Source: Ostreococcus mediterraneus
Lineage: Eukaryota; Chlorophyta; Mamiellophyceae; Mamiellales; Bathycoccaceae
NCBI GenBank assembly: GCA_012295225.1
Contig: WMKK01000006.1
Location: 62,001 to 126,000, forward strand
Direction of reading: 5' to 3'
Length of the DNA stretch: 64,000 nt
How positions within the stretch are numbered: the first letter of the stretch is position 1; each line of letters begins with the position of its first letter. The position numbers and the translations under genes were made by a program. A model generated the notes under the pieces. The model ran no database searches. It saw nothing but the letters and a program-made list of their open reading frames with translations, and was not told where the DNA came from. This document shows positions 54,936 through 64,000 of the stretch, piece after piece.

Positions 54936-55039
54936 TTTATTACCATGCAACGCGGCTCGTCGTTGCATGTCTTGTATTCTTTGTTCTTTGCTTTTCCATT
55001 TTATTATCGACTGCGCGCTCGTTAACCACCTCGCGNANT

Positions 55040-55972
<933 letters not shown>

Positions 55973-56165
55973 AATATCCTCGCTCGTCGCCATCGGCTAT
56001 CAGAGCTACAACGTATACCATCATCACTTTTGTAAAATACAGCAGCACGTGTTCACTACACTACTCTACTCGCGCATACGCCTGGAATAATTGAAAAACC
56101 GCGGTGGCGGCTCGCGAGGTCCCTCCCAGTGACTCAAAACGACATTTCGCGACTCGCCGGAAAAC

Positions 56166-57371
56166 ATGGCGCACCGCTACGCCGCGGGCGATGAATCCCC
56201 GGTGACGCCGCAAAACGCACACACGCGTGACATGCCATCGCCTTACGCCACGGCGGCGATGAAACTGCGCGATAACGACGAGAACGACGCTTCATTCACG
56301 CGCGGGGGGAACACCAGTAGCTCAAAGCTTCCTCCTCCTCTTTCGACGATGACGGCGGCGGATGCGGTGTCGCCCGTCCCAATGGATAGCATCTGGAACG
56401 TCGATCACGTCAGCGTGAAAACGTCCGCACTTTCGGGATCGGTTCGCGCGTTGAGCGACGTGAGTGGTTACCACAAACCGACGCCGACGAATATACCCGT
56501 CGCGTCTGGAGCTCCGGCTCAGACTGCGCCGCAACCGCCGACGTATGCGCCGAAAGGCGTAGATGAACACTCATATTTGCTCGGTCAAAACGATGCGCTT
56601 TTAGCCGCCTTCGAGGGCGCGTTGCCGCAGCGGCAGCTCTTGGGAGCGTTACAATTGGCTTTGGCTGACGTGAGAGCGCACGTCGGTCGGCTAGAGACGG
56701 CTAGAGACGGCGCGAACGAAAACGTTGCGCGTCTCGGCGCGCGCATCGGCACGCTCGGCGGACGATCTCGGGTATTGGAGAATAATATTCGCGATTTGAC
56801 TTTGTCGACGTTACCGGCGATTGAGCGCCAGATTGGCGCGCTGCAAGCGCGAATGGATGTAGCCGAACGCCGGCGGTCGATGTCGTGGAAAGAATTGCTC
56901 ACAGAAGCGGTGAAGACAGCCTTTGTCGGTGTGTCAACGAAAGTGAGCGACGCTGAACGAGTGGCGGGTGCGTGTGCGAGGCAATTCTTATTCAACACCG
57001 ACGGTTGTTTGACAAATGGCGAACACGCGCTCGACGAGCGACGGAGCGCGCTCGAAAAGAATGTCGGCGCGTTGATGTTCGTCGCCGTCACGGAGGCGAT
57101 GTGCGCCGCGAATGCCGCCGCGAACGCCAAATTACCCGCGCGTTTCCATAGCCGCGTGACGGCAACGTTTACAAAGGGTCTCGAAATATCCCGCGCCATC
57201 GTTTGGGCGTCGGTCTTTGTCCACGGGGCGTCGTCGATCAAAGACGAAACCGCCCGCGCGGCGTCGATGCTCTTCGAGGCGTTCGGCGCGAGTCCGCGCG
57301 TCGCCAACGACGACGTCATCGATGATGCGGATGACACCGCGCATGATATCGACGTCATCGTCGCGCCATAA
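56166..57371 (+). CDS. Coiled-coil protein of unknown function
   Basis: A 401-residue protein. Residues 1-130 are Pro/Ser/Thr-rich and disordered, with short motifs such as SIWNVDHVSVKTSALSGSVR. Residues about 165-235 form a helix with heptad spacing (LGALQLALADVRAHVGRLET, then LGARIGTLGGRSRVLENNIR), and later segments continue helical. The end is acidic (DDVIDDADDTAHDIDV). I do not recognise a family; the profile resembles structural scaffold or centromere/spindle proteins, which is only a guess. Confidence 0.55.
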   Translation: MAHRYAAGDESPVTPQNAHTRDMPSPYATAAMKLRDNDENDASFTRGGNTSSSKLPPPLSTMTAADAVSPVPMDSIWNVDHVSVKTSALSGSVRALSDVSGYHKPTPTNIPVASGAPAQTAPQPPTYAPKGVDEHSYLLGQNDALLAAFEGALPQRQLLGALQLALADVRAHVGRLETARDGANENVARLGARIGTLGGRSRVLENNIRDLTLSTLPAIERQIGALQARMDVAERRRSMSWKELLTEAVKTAFVGVSTKVSDAERVAGACARQFLFNTDGCLTNGEHALDERRSALEKNVGALMFVAVTEAMCAANAAANAKLPARFHSRVTATFTKGLEISRAIVWASVFVHGASSIKDETARAASMLFEAFGASPRVANDDVIDDADDTAHDIDVIVAP

Positions 57372-57514
57372 ACAACCATCACGCGCGTATCACGTGTACA
57401 TTGCAATGTAATCGTAACAGCCGCATTCGGCGTCGCGGCGCCACATTCCACGACGCACATCACACCCCTCCGCGCGCACATCACACGTCACATCCGCCGC
57501 GCGATCCGACGCAC

Positions 57515-58453
57515 ATGGACCCGCATTCCCCTGTCGCGTCGCCGCGCGTGCCCGAACAAGAGCACGAACACCGCGCGCCGGCGCACACGCCGCCGACGCC
57601 GTTTGCCATGTTGCATTTGAATTCAACGCATGCCACGCCGAATGCCGCGCTCAAGCGCGCGTGCGTGCCCCACCGAGACGCCGCGGCCGATAAAGAGAAC
57701 GCACGCGACGATATCGACGCATGTGCGGCGGCGGTGGCGACGCCGACGACGGTGAAGCGAACGGCCTCGCGCGGCGTCGCGTTCGTGAGCGACGGTTTGT
57801 CTCGGCTCGACATCGACGATATCGCCGCCACTGACGATATCGACGACGACGACGACGACGCCGGCGGCGCACGCGGTGATGACTGCGATGGATTTACGCC
57901 GCGCGTGGTGCGTGGCGCCAACGCGGTGTTGTATGATATTACATTTGCGATTGAAAAGGATACGAAACCGTTGGCGGCTCGATTAGCTGAGATTCGTCGA
58001 TCAAATGCGAGCGAGTTGCGCGAGATGTTTGCGCTCGCGTTCGGGAAGCCCACGAGCGGGAAGAACGTGGAGTGGTTGCGACGATGCCTACGCATGCGAT
58101 TTCGAGCGATCGCGGCGCGCGCGGCTGGGGCGACGGTGAAATTTACGTCGACGAAGGCATCCGCGACGTTTGTCGTCGTTGAGGAGGACAAAGACAAAGA
58201 TAAAGGCGCGAACGCGCCGCTCAAAGCGCGTAAGCGCAAGGCGATGCGTGATGATGAAGATGACGGTGTGGACGATCATGATAAAAACACGGTAAATGCC
58301 ATGCTCGTTGGTTCGTTGGTCAAGCACACATGGCTCGCGTGCCCATTCGCGTCGAAGAATTCGTCGGCACCGCGCTCGAGTGATCTTCCCGAGTGCGCAA
58401 ACTGCCGCGCGCTGAGTTTGTTGTTCGAGCCCGACGTTCCGCCCATGCCGTGA
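57515..58453 (+). CDS. Nuclear-type protein of unknown function
   Basis: A 312-residue protein. After a Pro/His-rich start it has an acidic run (DDIAATDDIDDDDDDAGGAR), then ALAFGKPTSGKNVEWLRRCL, a short basic block that resembles the FG-x-PT-x-x-K-N-x-x-WL motif seen in some chromatin-associated proteins, then NAPLKARKRKAMRDDEDD, a nuclear localisation-like signal, and a Cys-containing end (LPECANCRALSLLF). The frame is open upstream without ATG, so 57515 is chosen. Function unknown. Confidence 0.55.
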   Translation: MDPHSPVASPRVPEQEHEHRAPAHTPPTPFAMLHLNSTHATPNAALKRACVPHRDAAADKENARDDIDACAAAVATPTTVKRTASRGVAFVSDGLSRLDIDDIAATDDIDDDDDDAGGARGDDCDGFTPRVVRGANAVLYDITFAIEKDTKPLAARLAEIRRSNASELREMFALAFGKPTSGKNVEWLRRCLRMRFRAIAARAAGATVKFTSTKASATFVVVEEDKDKDKGANAPLKARKRKAMRDDEDDGVDDHDKNTVNAMLVGSLVKHTWLACPFASKNSSAPRSSDLPECANCRALSLLFEPDVPPMP

Positions 58454-58584
58454 AAAGTGTTAGATATGATGACGATGATAACGATGATGATGACGATAGT
58501 GATAATGTTATGTACATGTCATATGCTCTTCTGAAATTAAATGCGGGGAACAAAACGTAAAACGGCTATCGCGGGCGCCCACCT

Positions 58585-59429
58585 TTAGCAGCACGACGAC
58601 TTGGCGTTCACAGAGCGTCCCTCACCCGGTCGAACAGTCGCCCCACGCGGACCAGCGTTCATTTGCGGCTGGCTTGCCATGCGGTTCTTAATCTCATTCG
58701 CCATCGTCATGAACGCTTGTTCGACGTTCGTGGCGTTCTTCGCCGACGTCTCTATGAATGGAATGCCAATCTCATCCGCAAACGCCTTCGCCGTCGCGTA
58801 ATCCACAACCTTTTGACTCGTCAAATCGCTCTTATTCCCAACCAAAAGCTTGTTCACATTCTCATTCGCATACCGATCAATCTCATTCAACCATCCCTTC
58901 ACCGCCTCGAAACTCTCCATATCCGTCACGTCGTACACCACGATGATGCCGTGCGCGCCGCGATAGTAACTCGACGTAATCGTTCGGAATCGTTCCTGCC
59001 CCGCCGTGTCCCAAATTTGCAACTTGATCGTTTTACCTTCAAGCTCAACCGTTCGAATCTTAAAATCCACGCCAATCGTAGAAATATACGTCCCAGTGTA
59101 CGTATCGTCGGCGAAACGCAACAACAAGCACGACTTCCCCACGCCAGAGTCACCGATCAGCTGCGCGCACACGACCACGGTCACCACGCCGCACACCATT
59201 CGTCAGTCTTAAAACCACGCGCACGCGCAAATACAACGCCTACGCGCGCACGTGTGCCCTCGACGACGACGTGCCGGCGCGATATCACGCGATATCGCGC
59301 GACGTCGCGCATCTAGATCTCAACGGACGACACGAACGCCAAATCCTCTCTCTCCTATTCGCGCGCGTATCGCGACGAGCGCATCGAACGCACCAAGAGC
59401 TTGAACAAGTAATCGTACTCGGGATTCAT
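58585..59429 (-). CDS. RAB1: Rab1/Ypt1 small GTPase, two exons
   Basis: Exon 1 (59429-59394) codes [12 protein letters not shown]; exon 2 (59160-58585) continues [20 protein letters not shown]. The 233-nt intron has GTGCGT donor, GACTGAC branch site and GCGCAG acceptor. The product is 203 residues. [20 protein letters not shown] (switch I), [20 protein letters not shown] (switch II), [15 protein letters not shown] and [14 protein letters not shown] match Rab1/RabD closely, and the end SSCC is prenylated. It drives ER-to-Golgi transport. The intron falls at the same place as in many plant Rab1 genes, just before the P-loop. Confidence 0.97.
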
Positions 59430-59957
59430 CGCGAGCGATGCCACCGAACCGAACCGCGCGACGGCGAAGTGTGACGACCGCGTGCGTCGCGCGCGGAATA
59501 ATCTTGAGGCGCGTGCCGATTGTATCACGTATAAAACGGACCACGCGGCGATGAGCTGTTTTTTTATCAAACGGCGGCGGCGGATCGTTTCGCCGTGGAC
59601 CGCCACGGTGTCGCCGGCGGCGCGGCCGGCAGTGCGCGACTCGATCGACGCACGCGCATATCCCGAGAGTATCGCACTCTTCACCTCTTAGCATCACCAT
59701 CGTCATCGCGCGACGCGACGTGACGCGACGCGAGCGGTGAGCACGCGGTGCAGTTGAAATTGACTTTTGTCTGTGCGCGCGCGCGTGCGTCGGGAAGAAC
59801 GATTTCTCTCGTCGCGCAGGCGTCTATACGCGGGGGTGCGAACGTCGTCGGGTTCGGTGCGTCGTCCAAGGCGTCGTCGAGCGCGGGTTGGGCGGTCGCG
59901 GGTCGTGGGAGCCGAGGCAGCGGTGGGAGCCGCGCGAGCCGTCGGCGGTGGACTACG
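59430..59957. promoter_or_regulatory. Divergent promoter region of Rab1 and PRMT10
   Basis: 528 bp between the start codons of Rab1 (minus) and PRMT10 (plus). A TATAAAA-like sequence (CGTATAAAACGG) lies at about 59528-59539 on the plus strand. The rest is GC-rich. Open frames here are short and end at clear stops, so I annotate none. Confidence 0.4.
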
Positions 59958-61142
59958 ATGACGGACGCGATGGAAACCGGTGATTCCGCATCGAAGGCGT
60001 CGAAGGATATGGTTGTGACGAAACCGGCGGATATTGATGATGCGGATTTCGCAAATTATTTCTGTACGTATGGGTATTTGTACCATCAGAAGGATATGTT
60101 GGAGGACCAGAATCGTATGACGGCGTATCACAACGCGGTGCGGTTGAATCCGGATTCGTTCAAGGACAAAATTGTGCTTGATGTGGGCACGGGATCCGGC
60201 GTGCTTGCAATGTGGGCGGCGCAAGCTGGAGCGAAAAAGGTCTATGCGGTCGAGGCGACGCATATGGCTGTGCAAGCGCGGAAGATTGTCGCCGCGAACG
60301 GCTTGAGCGACATCGTGGAGGTGTTTCAGTGCAAGGTGGAAGAGTTAGTGTTACCTGAAAAGGTGGATGTGATCATCAGTGAGTGGATGGGCTACTTTTT
60401 GCTTCGTGAGTCGATGTTCGATTCCGTGCTCAATGCGCGCGATAAGTGGATGAAACCGGGCGGCGCGATGTTTCCGTCGCACGCGAAGATGTATCTGAGC
60501 GCCATCAAGACGGCGAAGAGCAAACAAAAGCAACAAGAGCTTGATGAATCCTTAAACGTGTGGGATGACTTCGTGGCTAATACACATGAAAACTATGGCA
60601 TCGATTTGACGTGCATGAATAGTGAGTTTGAAGATGAGCAGAAAGAGCATTACTTGAACTCTTCGGCGTGGGTGGACATTCATCCGACGCAGCTCTTGTG
60701 CGCCAAGCCGTTCACGTTGGCGAGCTTTGATCTGAACACGTGTACGATGGATGACATCGCCATGTTACGCGACGTCGACTTCGAGCTCTCGCTCTTTGAG
60801 CGAAATTCTGGAGCTTCTGGTGATGAAATGTGCGCGGGCGCGTTTGCCGGTTGGTTTGACGTCACATTCGCCGGTTCCAGTGAAAACCCATGCGAAAACG
60901 TTGTTGAACTCACCACCGCTCCCGACGCGAACGGTGCCACTCACTGGGGTCAGCAGGCGTTTTATATGTACCCCGAAATATCCCCTTCGCGAGGTTCGAA
61001 GATCAAGGGTAAGTTTGACATGCTTCGCCGTAAGGAGAACCAGCGCTTGTACAGCGTCCGCATGAACTGGAAGCAGTTGACAAAGGATGGGGTGGTTAAC
61101 GAAGATATCGGTCAACGCGGTATCGTGTGGCACATAGAGTAA
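59958..61142 (+). CDS. PRMT10: Protein arginine methyltransferase PRMT10-like
   Basis: A 394-residue type I PRMT. After an acidic start it has DFANYFCTYGYLYHQKDMLE, the plant PRMT10 helix, then IVLDVGTGSGVLAMWAAQAG (SAM-binding motif I), VYAVEAT, and EKVDVIISEWMGYFLLRESM with the two catalytic Glu residues of the double-E loop. THWGQQAFYMYPE supplies the THW loop. Plant PRMT10 acts on histone H4 R3 and in flowering control; here a nuclear/cytosolic arginine methylation role is likely. The frame is open to 59748 without ATG, so the Met at 59958 (MTDAMETGD) is used. Confidence 0.93.
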   Translation: MTDAMETGDSASKASKDMVVTKPADIDDADFANYFCTYGYLYHQKDMLEDQNRMTAYHNAVRLNPDSFKDKIVLDVGTGSGVLAMWAAQAGAKKVYAVEATHMAVQARKIVAANGLSDIVEVFQCKVEELVLPEKVDVIISEWMGYFLLRESMFDSVLNARDKWMKPGGAMFPSHAKMYLSAIKTAKSKQKQQELDESLNVWDDFVANTHENYGIDLTCMNSEFEDEQKEHYLNSSAWVDIHPTQLLCAKPFTLASFDLNTCTMDDIAMLRDVDFELSLFERNSGASGDEMCAGAFAGWFDVTFAGSSENPCENVVELTTAPDANGATHWGQQAFYMYPEISPSRGSKIKGKFDMLRRKENQRLYSVRMNWKQLTKDGVVNEDIGQRGIVWHIE

Positions 61143-61307
61143 GTAGGGTATTTAACACACGCATTTTTCCAAGCAACACGCTTCAAAACACCGTCACATC
61201 GCCGCGCGTTGTATGATACAACTTGTATCATACACTGCTCGTCTCCTCGCGTCCCGCCATCGTGTTGACCACACACCTCGCCTCACTCGCGTCGTGACAC
61301 GCGCGAT

Positions 61308-62348
61308 ATGCCATCGCTCGACGACGCAAAACTCGCTTTTAGCGAAGAGGACTACGACGAGGCGTTGCAAATTTGCGACGACGCGCTCGCGGCGACGCCA
61401 CGCGATGCCGACGTGCTCGCGTTTCGCTCTCAAGTCTTTCTCGTAACTGGTTTAGTGCAAGAAGCCTTTGCAGACGCCGTAGATGCGGTGGCGATCGATA
61501 AGAACAACCCAGAGTATCTTTTACGACTTGGCATCTCCGCACACGAGATTGAAGCGTATAGCGAAGCGTGCGAGGCGTTGGAGAGAGGACTAGAGTTGGA
61601 GGCGTCGCCGACGCAGCGGCGAGCGCTGTTGACAAAGTGGCTCGACAAAGCGCGCGACGCCGTGGCGCGGTCTGAGGAAGCGAAAACGAAGGGCCCAAGT
61701 AGTAGTAGCAACTCCACCGAGAGGTTCAAGCGCGCATGGTACCAATCGTCGACGCACGTGACGCTTGAGATTTTTGTCAAGAACGTCTCCGCCGACACTT
61801 TAACTGTAGATTTCAACGACGCAGGTGACGTTTTGCGCGTCACCATTGACGCGTTAACCGAAGGCGGTGAAGAAGCAAAAACGTACGATCCTTACGCGCT
61901 TGAGTTGAAGTTGTTTGGCGCGATTGATCGAGACCAAGGCTTGGTCAACGTCACGCCCACGAAGGTTGAAATACGCATGAAGAAGGCTGCGCAGGTACAA
62001 TGGGGAGATTTAGAACGTCGCGCAAGTGGTTTGTTGACGACATCCACCGTAGCGTCCGCGGGTGGCATTAGCGGCGGAACGGCCCCTGGTAAGCGGTCGG
62101 CGAAGGATTGGGATTGCATCGAGGCGGCGTTAAAGGCTGAAGAAGAGGATGAAAAGCCCGAAGGCGACGCCGCCTTGAATGCATTGTTTCAAAAGATTTA
62201 CATGAATGCCGATGATGATACGCGCCGCGCGATGAACAAATCCTTCCAAGAAAGCGCAGGGACAGTCTTGAGCACAGATTGGAAGGATGTCGGGGCGAAA
62301 ACTGTGACTCCCGAGGCGCCGGATGGTTTGAAGGTGGAGAAATTGTAG
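61308..62348 (+). CDS. SGT1: SGT1 co-chaperone (TPR-CS-SGS)
   Basis: A 346-residue protein in the standard order: three TPR units (residues about 1-115; KLAFSEEDYDEALQICDDAL, NPEYLLRLGISAHEIEAYSE), the CS domain (about 145-235; RAWYQSSTHVTLEIFVKNVS, DRDQGLVNVTPTKVEIRMKK) and the SGS domain (about 265 to the end; DWDCIEAALKAEEEDEKPEG, MNADDDTRRAMNKSFQESAG-TVLSTDWKDVG). SGT1 links HSP90 to SCF ubiquitin ligases and kinetochore assembly, and in plants to NLR stability. No start ambiguity. Confidence 0.97.
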   Translation: MPSLDDAKLAFSEEDYDEALQICDDALAATPRDADVLAFRSQVFLVTGLVQEAFADAVDAVAIDKNNPEYLLRLGISAHEIEAYSEACEALERGLELEASPTQRRALLTKWLDKARDAVARSEEAKTKGPSSSSNSTERFKRAWYQSSTHVTLEIFVKNVSADTLTVDFNDAGDVLRVTIDALTEGGEEAKTYDPYALELKLFGAIDRDQGLVNVTPTKVEIRMKKAAQVQWGDLERRASGLLTTSTVASAGGISGGTAPGKRSAKDWDCIEAALKAEEEDEKPEGDAALNALFQKIYMNADDDTRRAMNKSFQESAGTVLSTDWKDVGAKTVTPEAPDGLKVEKL

Positions 62349-62398
62349 TCGAGCGCGTGTAAAATGTTTAGCTAAAATCGATACACAAACACGCTAAT

Positions 62399-63517
62399 TT
62401 AGAAGCAAATTGTGTCCAACATCACACCTAACGTTTGCACGATGTTATTAGACATCAACTCTTGCACGTTCGCCGCTAAGTGCTTCTTGGGGTCTCGTCG
62501 CCCAACATTTTTTACGATTAATTCTTGCGCCGTGAGCTTGTCCTCTTCAATCACAGCCTTTTCATACTTCGTCGCCAGATCCTTCAATTCCAACACAACT
62601 TTTTCATTCTCGCTATCGTGCTCGTCAAACTTGTTCACCTTCAAGCCTGCGCTCCATTTAGACTTGTTCAAGTTTAAGAGCATTTTCTCCTCGAGCACCG
62701 ACTTTGCGTAAGAGATACCGATGGAGTAGTAGTGTCGATTCAGACCATGAATCAACGCGCTGATAGATGGCTTGTTCAAGTGACCTAAATTCGAAGTAGT
62801 CTGCCTCGGTTCTTGTCCTAACATGATCGTTTGCGGATTGATCAATCGAAACGCGTCGATGACGACTTTCCCACGAACTGACTGCACCGGGTCGATCACG
62901 ACCGCCACCAATCTCGGGTTCAGCTGCTCAAATGACTGCTGCGTGTTGATATCCACCCCAGACAGCCAGCACCCAAAACCCGGGTGAGAGTGATACCATC
63001 CCACAACCATTTCCTCGCGCCCGGTTTGTTTCAACATGTCCAACATTTTCGTTTGAAACACTGGATCGACGGCTTCGACGGAAACCCCGGTCCCGCTTTG
63101 CGGCATCGCGAATACGTCAACCACAGTGACGGTGTATTCATCGACAAACTGTCCGAGCATAAGGCCCATGACCTCCATAGGAACACCAGCGCGACCTGTG
63201 TATCGTGTTGAAACGGGCGTGAGGGGTCAGATCTCCGTGACGACGCGCGCGCGTAATCAATCGCCTCGCACTCGACGCCCGTCGTCACACATCGCTAATC
63301 GACGCCTGGCAATCAACACAGGATGCGACGCATGCCACATCATGCGCGCGCCTGCAGCGTTCGCGATGATGCACGTACCATGTTTCAACATTTTCAACAG
63401 CGCCAAGGAGCTGATGTATACTTGCTCGGCGGTGTCCACTTGGGGAGCGTCGCCAGCCGCGGCTGACGGCCCACCGGCACCGAGACCGAATCGTGACATC
63501 CCAGGCATACCATTCAT
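62399..63517 (-). CDS. RPN11: 26S proteasome lid deubiquitinase Rpn11
   Basis: Exon 1 is 63517-63379 and exon 2 63195-62399, giving 311 residues. The 183-nt intron has GTACGT donor, TCTGAC branch site and ACACAG acceptor. The spliced start [16 protein letters not shown], then [20 protein letters not shown] and [16 protein letters not shown], is the Rpn11 family start. [17 protein letters not shown] is the JAMM zinc site (E...HxHx7Sx2D). The C-terminal helical region includes [20 protein letters not shown]. Rpn11 removes ubiquitin chains at the proteasome. Unspliced it would start at MEVMGLMLG and lack the Glu side and N-domain. Confidence 0.97.
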
Positions 63518-63662
63518 CGTGCGCGGGCGTTTGCGAAGGACGAAGCCACACGTGCGTGGGTGACTATGAGGCACGCGACCAAATCGAGGTTCGGTCAACA
63601 GGTAGTTGGGGCGCGTCCGAGTAAACGTATCATTGCAATGGTAAAGAGCTCGCGTATATGTG

Positions 63663-64000
63663 TCACGCCGACGTGGTCGTTTTCCCGATCGTGTCCGGGT
63701 GAACTTCATACGAATCGAATCTCCATCCGACGCGATGAGCGCTGGGTAACGTGATTCGACTTAAAATGTCTGTGGGCGTTATTACGCGAAGAGGAGACCC
63801 CGACAAATCGACGACAAACAAGTGGTGGATGCCAGAATTGCACAACGCCGCAAGAGCATCAATGAAATCGCTATCTTCATGGACGACGACGAGATGTTTC
63901 GGTTTGCGACGGCTGAGAAATTCTTCGACCGACCCTGTCAAGTTTTTCACATCGAATACGCACTCACGAATGTCGCTAATGGACAAGACGTCGACAAGTT
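63663..64000 (-). CDS. CBS-domain protein, 3' part only
   Basis: The frame runs off the right edge, so the 5' end is outside the window; about 112 C-terminal residues are seen. They hold one CBS motif: [20 protein letters not shown], then [28 protein letters not shown], the classic I/LxxVxVxxxxxxGxxTxxDIL pattern. AMPK-gamma (SNF4), AKIN-betagamma or chloride-channel-type proteins are all possible. It is tandem to Rpn11, with its stop 146 bp upstream of the Rpn11 start codon. Confidence 0.75.
   Translation of the reverse strand, partial: LVDVLSISDIRECVFDVKNLTGSVEEFLSRRKPKHLVVVHEDSDFIDALAALCNSGIHHLFVVDLSGSPLRVITPTDILSRITLPSAHRVGWRFDSYEVHPDTIGKTTTSA

Overview
The window is nuclear DNA of a very compact green picoalga. 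My best guess is Mamiellophyceae, most likely Ostreococcus. The evidence is a GC-rich sequence with mostly intron-poor genes and spacers of tens to a few hundred bases. There are plant-type plastid and mitochondrial proteins (folate/biopterin transporter, cytochrome b6-f subunit IV, phytol kinase, plant complex I 21 kDa subunit, PRMT10), several precursors that look like they carry transit peptides, and TTTAGGG-like telomere motifs. The few introns are short and share a GTRCGT-type donor and a CTGAC branch site. I know of no other source that fits better, but the species was not verified.

Layout. 1-0.6 kb holds the 3' end of a golgin-84-like gene. 0.66-17.5 kb is a run of eight minus-strand genes: Y-family polymerase, VOC protein, Snu114, cytochrome P450, expansin-like protein, SF1 helicase with an R3H domain, GST and CPSF160. 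A 60-bp gap separates CPSF160 from a divergent plastid folate/biopterin transporter. A 1.4-kb AT-richer spacer without a recognisable gene follows (19.3-20.7 kb). 20.7-28.7 kb carries an SDR, a bZIP factor, a PDZ protein, a TraB-domain protein, a one-helix protein, a bromodomain protein and a spliced tail-anchored protein. 28.8-36.1 kb carries the complex I 21 kDa subunit, a mitochondrial carrier, a VHL-beta protein, TerC, a Vma22-like protein, a MGCxxS protein and an nSMase-like phosphatase. 36.4-37.7 kb is a nuclear petD with a 616-nt intron.

37.79-38.80 kb is a foldback element with roughly 350-370-bp inverted arms carrying telomere-like palindromes, next to a TRAPPC12-like gene. 40-49.6 kb has a VIT iron transporter, two GATA-type proteins, lipin, an SNase-domain protein, phytol kinase and an acidic zinc-finger protein. 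49.9-50.5 kb is a repeat made almost entirely of GA-initial tetramers. 50.7-64 kb has a SET methyltransferase, an ABC1 kinase, Rab2, two unknown proteins, Rab1, PRMT10, SGT1, Rpn11 and the 3' part of a CBS-domain gene.

The genes do not form a pathway. They are ordinary eukaryotic housekeeping loci packed into divergent and convergent pairs. Themes are vesicle traffic (golgin, TRAPPC12, Rab1, Rab2), RNA processing (Snu114, CPSF160), proteostasis (Rpn11, SGT1) and plastid function. Eleven introns in ten genes could be reconstructed from sequence, mostly near 5' ends; the true N-termini of Snu114, Rpn11, Rab1, Rab2, lipin, petD, the complex I subunit and the VHL protein are visible only after splicing. 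Products are inferred by reading the translations, since no search could be run.
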